Of a stretch of DNA of 12,615 bases, positions 1 through 7,577 are shown one piece after another. A program made the position numbers and the translations under genes. The notes beneath the pieces were generated by a model, which was not told the origin of the DNA, did not search any database, and saw only the letters and a list, made by a program, of their open reading frames with translations. Every line of letters starts with the position of its first letter. Within the stretch, counting starts at the first letter, position 1. The stretch is from Paracoccaceae bacterium (GTDB lineage Bacteria > Pseudomonadota > Alphaproteobacteria > Rhodobacterales > Rhodobacteraceae), in NCBI GenBank assembly GCA_007131465.1, contig SLQN01000498.1, forward strand, positions 1-12,615, written 5' to 3'.

Positions 1-503
1 AGCAAGGGTTTGGCCGCGGGCAGCGGGGTATGTTCATCAAACAGCCGCGCCATGACCCGTTCGACATTGCCATCGACCACGGCTTCGGGAGCATCAAAAG
101 CGATGGCAGCAATTGCGGCAGAGGTATAGGGGCCGACACCGGGCAGATTTTGCAACCCGGCGCGGGTGGTCGGAAAACCGCCCTGCCCGGCCACGATGCG
201 CGCGCATTTCAGAAGGTTGCGCGCACGGGCGTAATAGCCAAGCCCGGCCCAGGCGGCCATGACGTCAGCATCCTCGGCCGCTGCCAGGTCCGCGACGCGC
301 GGCCAGCGGGTGGTGAAGGCGTGGAAATACGCCTTCACGGCGGCGACTGTCGTTTGCTGCAACATCACCTCGGACAGCCAGATGCGATAGGGGTCCGGCC
401 GCCGCGCACTGCCCGGCGGGACACGCCAGGGAAGTTCGCGGGCATGGCGATCATACCACTGCAGCAGCATCTGCGGTATTGTGCTATCTTGCGCGTCACG
501 CAT
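1..503 (-). CDS. mutY: A/G-specific adenine glycosylase MutY, N-terminal part (cut by window edge)
   Basis: MutY removes adenine mispaired with guanine or 8-oxoguanine in base excision repair. The minus strand reads open from an ATG at 503 to the window edge without a stop, giving 167 residues of the N-terminal catalytic region. Visible motifs are PDPYRIWLSEVMLQQT (about residues 36-51, with the expected catalytic Glu at 45), the helix-hairpin-helix LPGVGPYT (120-127) and VVDGNVERV (142-150, with the conserved catalytic Asp at 144). The FeS-cluster cysteines and the C-terminal 8-oxoG recognition domain lie outside the window. A purine-rich AAGGCAAGG sits about 9 nt before the ATG, which supports this start. 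The gene diverges from the DUF721 gene across about 100 nt. Identification is firm from the motifs. Confidence 0.95.
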   Translation of the reverse strand, partial: MRDAQDSTIPQMLLQWYDRHARELPWRVPPGSARRPDPYRIWLSEVMLQQTTVAAVKAYFHAFTTRWPRVADLAAAEDADVMAAWAGLGYYARARNLLKCARIVAGQGGFPTTRAGLQNLPGVGPYTSAAIAAIAFDAPEAVVDGNVERVMARLFDEHTPLPAAKPL

Positions 504-603
504 GTTTTATTGCCTTGCCTTGAAAATACACCGCTGCGCACTGGAATTCACTGGCGTTCAGCGTAAGCTCTGGAGCACGCAACGCAAGGTCGGAACAGTC
601 CGG

Positions 604-1152
604 ATGCCAAAGAAACCCGCCCCGAACACGCTCCCCCAACGCCGCAAACGCGGGTTCGAGGCTGCGGCGCATCTGGTCGCGCCCCAGATCCGCAGCGCCG
701 GGGAATCGCGGGGATTTGCGGTGACGCGGCTCTTGACGCACTGGGCCGAGATTGCCGGGGAAGATGTTGCAGCACTGTGCCGCCCTGTGAAGATCGGCTA
801 TGGCAAGGGGGGGCTGGGGGCGACCCTGACGCTTCTGACAACCGGGGCCGCCGCGCCAGTGTTGCAAATGCAACTGCCCCGGCTGCGCGACAAGGTGAAT
901 GCCTGTTACGGATATAACGCCATCGCCCGGATCGCACTGACACAGACTGCCCCCACCGGCTTTGCCGACGGGCAGGCCACATTCACCCATGCGCCCGCAA
1001 CGCCGAAATCAGCCGCACCAGTGCCAGAGGTGCAGCGCGCTTCCGTGGTCACGGCGGCGGGCGTCCATGACGAAAGCCTGCGAACAGCCCTTGAACGTCT
1101 GGCCTGCAATGTCCTATCGAGGGCGCGAAAACCTGAAGGAAAACACTCATGA
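604..1152 (+). CDS. DUF721 family protein (DciA-like)
   Basis: This 182-residue basic protein carries a DUF721-type domain in its first 115 residues. It has an RKRGFEAAA helix near residue 15, then TRLLTHWAEIAGEDVAALCRPVKI (about 41-64, cited as two parts TRLLTHWAEIAG and EDVAALCRPVKI), the usual 'W..I.GE..A....P..' pattern, followed by beta-rich and helical segments. The C-terminal third is Ala/Pro-rich and probably flexible. The family includes DciA, which helps load the DnaB replicative helicase in many bacteria. Whether this alphaproteobacterial member does so is inference. The frame is open back to 481, but those upstream codons overlap the mutY start and show no family similarity, so I take the ATG at 604. 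Only a weak, distant AAGG precedes it. The gene ends in an ATGA overlap with the DsbA-like gene, implying translational coupling. Confidence 0.8.
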   Translation: MPKKPAPNTLPQRRKRGFEAAAHLVAPQIRSAGESRGFAVTRLLTHWAEIAGEDVAALCRPVKIGYGKGGLGATLTLLTTGAAAPVLQMQLPRLRDKVNACYGYNAIARIALTQTAPTGFADGQATFTHAPATPKSAAPVPEVQRASVVTAAGVHDESLRTALERLACNVLSRARKPEGKHS

Positions 1153-1802
1153 ACAAGTTGCTTGTGCCCGCCATAGCCGTTGTCGCCGCGCTGGGTGCGG
1201 GCGGCTGGTGGTATAGCACCCAGTCGAACAGCCCCGCCCTGATGGAAGCAGTCGCATCAGTGGCGGCGACGGAATTGCACCCGCTGGACATGCCGCTTGG
1301 CAACCCGGACGCGGCAGTGGTCGTGGTGGAGTATTCGTCGCTCACCTGCCCGCATTGCGCCAATTTCAATGCCGGACCATTCAGGCAGATCGAGGAAAAC
1401 TTCATCGAGACCGGGCAAATCCTCTACCTGAAGCGCGAAGTGTATTTCGACCGGTTCGGTCTGTGGGCCGCGATGGTCGCCCGCTGCGGTGGCGAGTCGC
1501 GCTATCACGGGATGCTGGAGTTGATCTATGAGACGCAAAGCGCGTGGCTGGCCTCCAGCGACCCGATGGATGTGGCCAACAACCTGCGCCGCATTGGGCG
1601 TCAGGCAGGGATGGGGAACGACCAGATCAACGCCTGTCTGGAAGATGCCGACAAGGCCCTGGAACTGACAGAATTCTACCAGCAGAACGCCGAAACCTAT
1701 GGCATCCGCTCCACCCCCAGCTTCGTGATCAATGGGCGGTTGTATTCCAACATGCCCTATGCGGAATTCGAGCGTATCCTGAACGACGCACTGGAAAGTT
1801 GA
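1149..1802 (+). CDS. DsbA-family thiol:disulfide oxidoreductase, membrane-anchored
   Basis: The 217-residue product starts with a hydrophobic signal-anchor (residues 4-22, LLVPAIAVVAALGAGGWW), so the domain should sit in the periplasm. The thioredoxin fold of the DsbA family follows: VVVVEYSSLTCPHC with the redox pair Cys67 and Cys70, a helical insertion (about 105-170) and the cis-proline loop STPSFVING with Pro190. Two further cysteines (113 and 163) lie in the helical part. The family oxidises or isomerises cysteines in exported proteins. Whether this one is an oxidase or has another partner cannot be read from the sequence. The start is fixed by the ATGA overlap with the upstream gene. 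The CoA-transferase begins 5 nt after its stop. From memory, many Rhodobacteraceae have smc after a mutY-DUF721-dsbA-like set; here a CoA-transferase takes that place. Confidence 0.88.
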   Translation: MNKLLVPAIAVVAALGAGGWWYSTQSNSPALMEAVASVAATELHPLDMPLGNPDAAVVVVEYSSLTCPHCANFNAGPFRQIEENFIETGQILYLKREVYFDRFGLWAAMVARCGGESRYHGMLELIYETQSAWLASSDPMDVANNLRRIGRQAGMGNDQINACLEDADKALELTEFYQQNAETYGIRSTPSFVINGRLYSNMPYAEFERILNDALES

Positions 1803-1807
1803 TCCCC

Positions 1808-2920
1808 ATGTCCGGACCGCTCGCAGGCCTTCGCGTAATAGAACTTGCGCGCATTCTGGCTGGCCCCTGGGCGGGCCAGACCCTCGCCGACCTAGGGGCC
1901 GAGGTGATCAAGGTCGAAGCCCCCGAGGGGGATGACACACGCCGCTGGGGCCCGCCCTTCATCGACAGGGACGGCGTACCCGAAGCCGCTTATTTCCACG
2001 CCACCAATCGCGGCAAGGCTTCGGTCACGGCCGATTTCCGCACCCCGGAAGGGCGCGCGAAAGTCCTCGACCTCGTGGCCGGGGCGGATGTGCTGATCGA
2101 GAATTTCAAGGTCGGCGGATTGCAGAAATACGGGCTGGATCACGCGAGCCTCTGCGCGCTGAATCCGCGTCTGATCTACTGTTCCATCACAGGCTTTGGC
2201 CAGACCGGGCCTTATGCACACAGGGCAGGGTATGACTATATCATTCAGGGCATGTCCGGGCTGATGTCAGTGACAGGCCCCACCGAGGGCGCGCCCCACA
2301 AGGTGGGCGTCGCCGTGACCGATATCATCACCGGCATCTATGCCAGCACCGCAATTCTGGCGGCACTGCATGACCGCGCGCGCACGGGTCTGGGCCAGCA
2401 TATCGACATGGCGCTGATGGACAGCGCGGTTGCGATCATGACCAATCAGGCGATGAATTACCTTACGACGGGGACCGCGCCGGGGCGGTTGGGCAATTTC
2501 CACCCCAACCTTGCGCCCTATCAGGTGGTGCCCTGCGCGGACGGCCATATCATCATCGCAACGGGGAATGACGGGCAGTATCAGCGCCTGTGTGCGCTGC
2601 TGGGGCTGGGCGAATTGGCGCACCACGCCGAGTATGCGACAAATGCGGTGCGGGTGCACAATCGGACCGCCCTTTCAGACCTGATCTGCGCGCAGACTGC
2701 GCGCTGGACACAAGCGGCCCTTCTGACGGCATGCGAGGGACAGAATGTTCCCGCCGGGCCTATCAATGACATGGCGCAGGTCTTCGCCGACCCGCAGGTC
2801 ATCGCGCGCGGGCTGGCGCTGGACATGGACGGGCTGAAAGGCGTGCGATCGCCGTTCAACTTCTCCGCATACCCGCCTGCCGCCGGTCGGCCCGCCCCAA
2901 GTTTGGGGCAGGATGATTGA
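1808..2920 (+). CDS. CaiB/BaiF-type class III CoA-transferase
   Basis: The 370-residue protein is a class III CoA-transferase, which moves CoA between carboxylic acids through an aspartyl-CoA thioester. Family marks are the N-terminal PLAGLRVIELARILAGPW (4-21), LADLGAEVIKVEAPEGDDTR (27-46), DVLIENFKVG (94-103) and GFGQTGPYAHRAGYDYIIQG (129-148). The Asp in GYD (143) is the expected active-site nucleophile by family alignment. The short C-terminal domain (about 200-350) matches the usual interlocked-dimer architecture. Residues alone do not reveal the acid substrate, so I give no gene symbol. The frame stays open upstream to 1544, but that part overlaps the dsbA-like gene out of frame. The conserved family start matches ATG 1808, preceded by GGAAAG. 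The 5-nt gap suggests co-transcription with the upstream genes although there is no obvious functional link. Confidence 0.92.
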   Translation: MSGPLAGLRVIELARILAGPWAGQTLADLGAEVIKVEAPEGDDTRRWGPPFIDRDGVPEAAYFHATNRGKASVTADFRTPEGRAKVLDLVAGADVLIENFKVGGLQKYGLDHASLCALNPRLIYCSITGFGQTGPYAHRAGYDYIIQGMSGLMSVTGPTEGAPHKVGVAVTDIITGIYASTAILAALHDRARTGLGQHIDMALMDSAVAIMTNQAMNYLTTGTAPGRLGNFHPNLAPYQVVPCADGHIIIATGNDGQYQRLCALLGLGELAHHAEYATNAVRVHNRTALSDLICAQTARWTQAALLTACEGQNVPAGPINDMAQVFADPQVIARGLALDMDGLKGVRSPFNFSAYPPAAGRPAPSLGQDD

Positions 2921-2948
2921 CACTTAACGCATTTGGCAAAAATATCGC

Positions 2949-2982
2949 AAAAAAGCCCGCGCACAGGATGTACGCGGGCTTT
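2949..2982. terminator. Intrinsic terminator between converging genes
   Basis: AAAGCCCGCG (2952-2961) and CGCGGGCTTT (2973-2982) form a perfect 10-bp stem with an 11-nt loop. Read on the minus strand, the stem is followed by six Ts (A-run 2949-2954), making a good terminator for the outer membrane protein gene. On the plus strand only three Ts follow, so termination of the CoA-transferase transcript is likely weaker but possible. Confidence 0.8.
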
Positions 2983-3004
2983 GATCAAACGTCTTGACGT
3001 AAGA

Positions 3005-3631
3005 TTAGAACTTGAAGCCAAGCCCGACGCCAGCACCAAGTGTCCGGGTATTGAGGTTAGTGTTCCCGACGTTGTTGATGACTGTATAGTTGACACCGCC
3101 TCGAACCATGATCTGGTCGGTAATCATGTGATCAACCCCGAGCGCCACAGTGCCGCCGACAGAGTTTTCGGAACCCCCGGCTCCACTTGTCCGCACGAAG
3201 GCGGGGCCCGCACCAACATAGCCAAGGGTCCGCCCCTCTGCACCGAAGGGCATACCTGCAGTCCCCATCAGAGAACCGCCCCACTTGAGTTCGTCACCGC
3301 CCGGCAAGGTGGCAGTCCCGAGGGTCGCAGGCATCAGATTCGCCTCGCCACCAACCACGAATCCACCCATGTCCATACGATACCCGCCGAACAGGCCCGC
3401 GACGCCGCTGCTCTGGCTGTCAAAACCGCTGAAGTCCATCCGGCCATAGCCTACACCGACGCCAGCGTAGCCGCCTGTCCAGGTAAACCGTGCGGGCGCT
3501 GCCTGTTGCACAGGTGTCGAGATCATCGGCTCGGTTGTACCGGGTCCGGCCTTCCCGAATTCCCCGGCAACCGCTCCGGTCGCCAGTAATCCTGCGATTG
3601 CGGCTATGGAGATACCATTTACATACGTCAT
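3005..3631 (-). CDS. Outer membrane beta-barrel protein (Omp25/Omp31-like)
   Basis: This 208-residue exported barrel protein begins with a clear signal peptide (hydrophobic stretch about 5-19, probable cleavage after AVA at residue 22). A short Pro/Gln-rich linker follows, then FTWTGGYAGVGVGYG (about 49-63), the entry typical of alphaproteobacterial surface barrels. Alternating Gly-rich amphipathic strands run to the end (for example VAGLFGGYRMD, LGYVGAGPAFV, QIMVRGGVNYTVI). The last residues are GVGLGFKF, with the terminal Phe expected for recognition by the BAM machinery. This looks like a small eight-strand barrel rather than a trimeric porin. Its role (membrane integrity, adhesion) is unknown. 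AGGAAG lies just before the ATG. The gene is codirectional with the PTS operon but separated from HPr by 176 nt, so it probably has its own promoter. Confidence 0.85.
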   Translation of the reverse strand: MTYVNGISIAAIAGLLATGAVAGEFGKAGPGTTEPMISTPVQQAAPARFTWTGGYAGVGVGYGRMDFSGFDSQSSGVAGLFGGYRMDMGGFVVGGEANLMPATLGTATLPGGDELKWGGSLMGTAGMPFGAEGRTLGYVGAGPAFVRTSGAGGSENSVGGTVALGVDHMITDQIMVRGGVNYTVINNVGNTNLNTRTLGAGVGLGFKF

Positions 3632-3807
3632 AGATGACTTCCTTCTATTTTCGGGAGAAGCGGCCAGCGACTTTGCACAAGCAACCGTCCCTTGTCCTCT
3701 TCCTCAGATAAGAATGCGGGCAGTAGCCGCAATAGGAGAACGCGCGACTCGTCAGTCACGTTCAATAACACTGCCGTTATCTGCGCGTGAGACCGCAGGG
3801 AGCGTGG
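3632..3807. other. Intergenic stretch upstream of the outer membrane protein gene
   Basis: This 176-nt gap separates the HPr stop from the barrel protein start, both on the minus strand. It must hold the barrel gene's promoter, but I see no convincing -35/-10 pair. A small imperfect hairpin (ATAACACTGCCGTTAT, 3765-3780) lies just after HPr. It has no T-run and is a poor terminator, so read-through from HPr into the barrel gene is possible. Confidence 0.4.
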
Positions 3808-4077
3808 CTACATCCCCTCGCCGAAACAATCCGCGACAAGCGCGCGCAGGGCCTCGGCCAATTCGCTCGATTGCGGGCCGGAAACCTTCACGGTGACGGC
3901 GGTCCCGCGCGATGCGGCCAGCATCAGCAACCCCATGATGGAATCGCCCGGCACGCTCATCCCGTCCTTCATGACTTCGGCCGTAGCGTCATGGGCTTCG
4001 ACCACTTCCACGAATTTTGCCGAGGCCCGCGCGTGCAGGCCTTTCTCATTGATGATCTGCAAGTCAAATTCAATCAT
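3808..4077 (-). CDS. HPr family phosphocarrier protein
   Basis: The 89-residue product is an HPr-type phosphocarrier of a regulatory PTS. GLHARAS places the phosphoryl-accepting His at position 15. GDSIMGLLML places a Ser at position 46, the residue that HPr kinase/phosphorylase modifies in organisms with HprK. Length and residue numbering match canonical HPr closely. In alphaproteobacteria this protein passes phosphate from EI (PtsP type) to EIIA proteins and controls metabolism rather than sugar uptake. EI is not in the window. The gene lies 27 nt after the EIIA gene and is the last of the operon that starts with chvI. Having both phosphorylation sites alongside hprK in the same operon supports dual regulation. 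Confidence 0.95.
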   Translation of the reverse strand: MIEFDLQIINEKGLHARASAKFVEVVEAHDATAEVMKDGMSVPGDSIMGLLMLAASRGTAVTVKVSGPQSSELAEALRALVADCFGEGM

Positions 4078-4104
4078 GCCGTCAATCGTTCCTGCCTTGT
4101 CGCC

Positions 4105-4494
4105 TCAGCGCCCTATTTCTATAGAGTTTATATATTTCCGCCCCGCATCAAGGGCCGCAGCGGTGGCGGCCTGCAAGCCCAGATCGCGCGACTTCGCCAG
4201 CTTGATGAGCATCGGCAGGTTGGCCCCGTAAAGGATGCGCCGGTCCGGCCCGGCGCAGGCCGGCAGCGACAGATTGGACGGCGAGCCTCCGAACATGTCG
4301 GTGACCACCACCACCCCCGCGCCTTCATCGACACAGGCTGCTGCGGCTGAGATCTCGGCCTGCTTGGCCGCCCTGTCGTGGTCATATTCGATCGAAATGG
4401 CCGCAATGCCGGACTGTTTGCCGATCACATGCTCGATCGCCGCCAGATATTCCCGCGCAAGGCCCCCATGTGCAACGATGACGATCCCGATCAC
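4105..4494 (-). CDS. PTS EIIA(Man)-family component
   Basis: The 129-residue single-domain protein is a mannose-family EIIA. It has VAHGG with the phosphorylatable His at position 9, and TDMFGGSPSNLS (65-76), which forms the conserved loop of the family. There is no EIIB, EIIC or EIID gene nearby. It is therefore best read as a regulatory output protein phosphorylated by HPr-His15 (the type called ManX/PtsM in alphaproteobacteria), not as part of a sugar permease. It follows rapZ by 18 nt and precedes the HPr gene by 27 nt. No clear ribosome binding site precedes the ATG, so translation may depend on coupling with rapZ. Confidence 0.93.
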   Translation of the reverse strand: MIGIVIVAHGGLAREYLAAIEHVIGKQSGIAAISIEYDHDRAAKQAEISAAAACVDEGAGVVVVTDMFGGSPSNLSLPACAGPDRRILYGANLPMLIKLAKSRDLGLQAATAAALDAGRKYINSIEIGR

Positions 4495-4512
4495 AAAACA
4501 GACCCATGCATG

Positions 4513-5412
4513 TTATGCAGATGCGACCTGAGCCGCGATGCGTTCCAGTTCCCTGTGACGTTTAGACACCTGCCATTGACCCTGTGCAAGCACCTTTGCC
4601 AATTTTTCTGCAGTTGCAACTGATCTGTGTTGACCCCCGGTGCACCCAAACCCGATAGTCAACTGCGACTTCCCCTCCTGCGTGCAAACTGGAAGCATGA
4701 ACTCAACCAAGTTGCAAACATGCGCGAAGAACGTCGCGAAACGTGGATCGTCGCTGACGAAGCCTGAGACGCGCGCATCGCGCCCGTCAAGCGCCCGCAA
4801 ATCCGCCTGCCAATGCGGATTGTTCAGGAATCGACAATCGAAGACCAGATCCACCCCCGTCGGAATTCCGCGTTTGTAGGAGAAGGATTCGACCTGAACG
4901 CGCATCGGCTGATGTGTCGGCGCAGAAAACAGCGCCTGCACCTGCGCGCGCAGATCATGGGGTGACAGACCCTCGGTCTTCAGCAGGACATCCGCGCGTA
5001 GCCGCACCGCGTCAAGCAGGCGGGCTTCCATCTCGATCCCGACCTGCGCGGTCGCATCGGGACTGAGTGGGTGGCGGCGGCGCGTTTCCGAATAGCGCCG
5101 GATCAGCACCTGCACCGGACAGTCGAGATAGACCAGATCGAAGGTGATATCCGACCGCGCGGCCAGATCCGCGACCAGATCCAGCAGGCCATTCACGGAG
5201 AAATCGCGGTTGCGCGGGTCCAGCACCAGCGCCAGCGGACGATCAAGCCCCGCCGCCAGAAGCGGCCGCACCAGCGACAGGGGCATGTTGTCGATCGCCT
5301 CGAAGCCCAGGTCCTCGAGCGCGTTCAGCGCCGTGCTGCGCCCCGCGCCCGATGGCCCGGTCACCAGCACCAGTCGCCACGGGCCTTCACCCTCGGAATG
5401 TGTCTGTGTCAT
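4513..5412 (-). CDS. rapZ: RapZ/YvcJ-family nucleotide-binding adapter protein
   Basis: The 299-residue product has the two-domain RapZ layout. The N-terminal P-loop kinase-like domain carries GPSGAGRST (19-27) and GFEAIDNMPLSLV (36-48). The C-terminal domain carries SFSYKRGIPTGVDLVFDCRF (177-196) and the signature GCTGGQHRSV (256-265). In E. coli, RapZ brings RNase E to the small RNA GlmZ and reports glucosamine-6-phosphate. GlmZ is not known in alphaproteobacteria, so the target here is unknown and the function is inferred only at family level. It overlaps the 3' end of hprK by 26 nt, and the EIIA gene follows after 18 nt. Its place inside the hprK-EIIA-HPr set suggests a link to PTS phosphorylation state, but the sequence does not prove it. 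Confidence 0.93.
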   Translation of the reverse strand: MTQTHSEGEGPWRLVLVTGPSGAGRSTALNALEDLGFEAIDNMPLSLVRPLLAAGLDRPLALVLDPRNRDFSVNGLLDLVADLAARSDITFDLVYLDCPVQVLIRRYSETRRRHPLSPDATAQVGIEMEARLLDAVRLRADVLLKTEGLSPHDLRAQVQALFSAPTHQPMRVQVESFSYKRGIPTGVDLVFDCRFLNNPHWQADLRALDGRDARVSGFVSDDPRFATFFAHVCNLVEFMLPVCTQEGKSQLTIGFGCTGGQHRSVATAEKLAKVLAQGQWQVSKRHRELERIAAQVASA

Positions 5413-5872
5413 GTCGCGACCTGCCCTCTGGTTGCCAGTCCCCGGACAAAAGGTAGTATTTCAGGCCCACGGCAAAAGCCGTGCTCACGGATTTGCGCAA
5501 GCGCGCGACGCGCAGACCATGGACTTCAGCGAAGTCTTCTTCGGGCAGGCGTCGGGTCTCCACATCATCCAGATCGACGATTGCGGCCAGACGCGCAGAG
5601 GGTTGGCAGGGCGCACGCAGGATGCCCATGCCGCGCAACTCGATCAACCCGCGCAGCGCCACCGGGGGCGAGACCGCAATATGGTCGTGCTGGCGCGTCA
5701 GCAGGGTCTGGTCATCCGATACCAGCATCGCGCCCAATCCCATCAGTTCCAGCGCCAGTTCGGATTTGCCTGCCCCGGATCGCCCGATGATCAGCAGTGC
5801 CACCCAGACTTCCTGCAAGGGAAAGGCGACGGCACTTCCATGCACATGCGGCCCCGACAGCACACCGGTCAC
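5387..5872 (-). CDS. hprK: HPr kinase/phosphorylase, short alphaproteobacterial form
   Basis: HprK phosphorylates HPr on Ser46 and can reverse the reaction. The proposed 161-residue protein holds only the C-terminal catalytic domain, as is usual in alphaproteobacteria, and lacks the roughly 130-residue N-terminal domain of firmicute enzymes. Motifs are VHGSAV (catalytic-region His at 11), Walker A GRSGAGKS (30-37), VSDD (51-54) and the family signature RGLIELRGMGIL (74-85). No ATG lies at a sensible place. The frame stays open far upstream inside chvG, but that part is out of frame with the real kinase. I choose the GTG at 5872, whose GTGA overlaps the chvG stop. GTGs at 5863 or 5842 remain possible. 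The 3' end overlaps rapZ by 26 nt. Confidence 0.9.
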   Translation of the reverse strand: MTGVLSGPHVHGSAVAFPLQEVWVALLIIGRSGAGKSELALELMGLGAMLVSDDQTLLTRQHDHIAVSPPVALRGLIELRGMGILRAPCQPSARLAAIVDLDDVETRRLPEEDFAEVHGLRVARLRKSVSTAFAVGLKYYLLSGDWQPEGRSRHDTDTFRG

Positions 5873-7533
5873 AAGGGCAGGCCGACCACAAAACGCGCGC
5901 CCAGCGCGGGGCTGTCGGGCTCGGCATCCATCGCGCGCATGTTTTCGGCCCAGATCACGCCCTGATGCGCCTCGATGATCTGCTTGGAAATCGCAAGGCC
6001 AAGCCCGGAATGATTGCCGAACTGATGCGCCGGGCGTTCGGAATAGAATCGCTTGAAGACCTTTTTCAGGGCGTTGTCGGGGATGCCCGGCCCGGTATCT
6101 TCCACAACCACAAGTACACGGTCCTGCCGTCGGCGCGCCCAGACCCGCACGGCATCGCCTTCCTCGCAAAAGGAAATCGCGTTTGTGATCAGGTTCACGA
6201 AGACCTGCGCAAGCCTGCCTTCCAGCCCTGTGATGCGCACCGGTTCCTTGGGCAGGACCTTGATGAATTCCACCCCCTTGTCGCGGGCTTCACGGGCCAG
6301 ATGCTCGCACAGGTTTTCCAGCAGGATGACAAGGTCGAATTCTTCCTGTTCTTCCTTGACTAGCTCGGAATCCAGACGCGACGCATTGGAGGTGTCCGAC
6401 ACCAGACGGTCAAGCCGTCGGACATCGTGTTCAATGACCTCCAGCAACCTCTGGATCTGGTCTTCACGCTTGGCCATGCGCAGACTGCCAACAGCCGAGC
6501 GCAGCGAGGCCAGCGGATTCTTGATCTCGTGCGCCACATCGGCAGCAAAACGTTCATTCGCCTCGACCCGGTCATAAAGCGCATTGACGATGCCCCGCAT
6601 CGCGCGTGACAGATCGCCGATTTCATCCGGTCGGCCTGACAGATCGGGAATGCGCACCCGCGCCCCGGCCCCGGATTTGCGCGCATCGCGGCGCTTGCCG
6701 AGTTCCGCCGCCATCGCCAAATCGGCCAGCGGGTTGGCGATTGTCGAAGCCAGCACCATGCTCAGCCCAATCGATACCAGCACGGCAATCAGAAAGAACT
6801 GCAACACCTGTTCACGCTCCACCCGCATCAACTGTGCTGTGTCATCAAGGCTGCGACGCAGGAAAACCGCACCCACCACCTGCCCGTCGCGCAAGACCGG
6901 CGCGCTTGCGGCGATCCAGGTCAGGTCGGATGCGCCCCGATAGGTGTGGCTTGCAGCTTCGCCCTGCTGATTGCGTTCATACATGCCCTGCGCAATCGCG
7001 GCGAAAGGGTCCCCGAGGTCCGCAGTATCTGCAACGCGGGTCAGAAACGACATGCCCGACCAGATTGCCGCCAGAAAATCACTGATCGGCGTGGCACGCT
7101 CGAGCGACTGTTGCTCGTTCGGCCGACCATTCCCGCGCATCCGCCCGACAATGGCCCCGTCGGGCCCGACCAGCAGCACTTCAACCCGTTCATCATACCC
7201 GGGGCGGTCAGCAAGCGCCATATAGGCCCGCTCAAGATCGCCCTCCGTCGAGATGACACTGGCCAGAAGCTGGACAGTATTCCCCAGCATTTCCGCCTGC
7301 TTTTCCAGCAAAGAATCGCGTACGGGGTTCGTGAACAGGATACCGGCGATAAGCACCACAAGGGCGATCAGGTTGAACAGGGCGATTTTCCGCGCAAGCG
7401 GCGAGCTGGAAATGCTCAGGAACCCGCGCCGGGCGCGCGATGCGCGCACTTCCGTCTCGACAGTATCGCCGGGTCCAACCCAGTCATCCCCAAGAACAAT
7501 ATCCGTTCTTGCCGCGGTTGACTCCCTCTGCAC
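5869..7533 (-). CDS. chvG: Sensor histidine kinase ChvG (ExoS-like)
   Basis: ChvG is the membrane sensor of the ChvG/ChvI pair, which responds to acid or envelope conditions in alphaproteobacteria. The 554-residue protein has a cytoplasmic N-terminal tail, TM1 (about 50-68), a periplasmic sensor region (about 69-244), TM2 (about 245-266) and a HAMP-like linker ending near PDEIGDLSRAM (302-312). The H-box FAADVAHEIKNPL (329-341) carries the phosphorylated His335. The ATPase motifs follow: N-box NLITNA (447-452), DTGPGIP (479-485) and HSGLGLA (508-514). The start is a GTG at 7533 preceded by GGCGGGGGAA at good spacing. It lies 44 nt after chvI, and its stop overlaps the proposed hprK start by 4 nt. 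The name rests on architecture plus gene order. Confidence 0.93.
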   Translation of the reverse strand: MQRESTAARTDIVLGDDWVGPGDTVETEVRASRARRGFLSISSSPLARKIALFNLIALVVLIAGILFTNPVRDSLLEKQAEMLGNTVQLLASVISTEGDLERAYMALADRPGYDERVEVLLVGPDGAIVGRMRGNGRPNEQQSLERATPISDFLAAIWSGMSFLTRVADTADLGDPFAAIAQGMYERNQQGEAASHTYRGASDLTWIAASAPVLRDGQVVGAVFLRRSLDDTAQLMRVEREQVLQFFLIAVLVSIGLSMVLASTIANPLADLAMAAELGKRRDARKSGAGARVRIPDLSGRPDEIGDLSRAMRGIVNALYDRVEANERFAADVAHEIKNPLASLRSAVGSLRMAKREDQIQRLLEVIEHDVRRLDRLVSDTSNASRLDSELVKEEQEEFDLVILLENLCEHLAREARDKGVEFIKVLPKEPVRITGLEGRLAQVFVNLITNAISFCEEGDAVRVWARRRQDRVLVVVEDTGPGIPDNALKKVFKRFYSERPAHQFGNHSGLGLAISKQIIEAHQGVIWAENMRAMDAEPDSPALGARFVVGLPL

Positions 7534-7577
7534 TGTATTCCCCCGCCCTGAATGGGGTTTCCCCGCCCGACCTTCTG

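Noticed and set aside
30..566. 178-codon plus-strand open frame at the left edge
   Set aside because: The minus strand here encodes MutY with all its N-terminal catalytic motifs; the plus frame has no family features.
1544..1807. N-terminal extension of the CoA-transferase
   Set aside because: It overlaps the DsbA-like gene in another frame, and the family's conserved start PLAGLRVIEL matches the ATG at 1808.
2933..3589. Long plus-strand open frame opposite the outer membrane protein gene
   Set aside because: Its protein has no recognisable fold or family motif, while the minus strand encodes a clear signal peptide and beta-barrel ending in Phe. It also overlaps the terminator.
3765..3780. 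ATAACACTGCCGTTAT as a terminator for HPr
   Set aside because: The stem is only 5 bp, AT-rich and without a T-run, too weak to call.
5873..6169. N-terminal extension of hprK inside chvG
   Set aside because: The extension is out of frame with chvG, low in family resemblance, and the chvG coding there includes the conserved ATPase motifs. The HprK domain begins at the overlap with the chvG stop.
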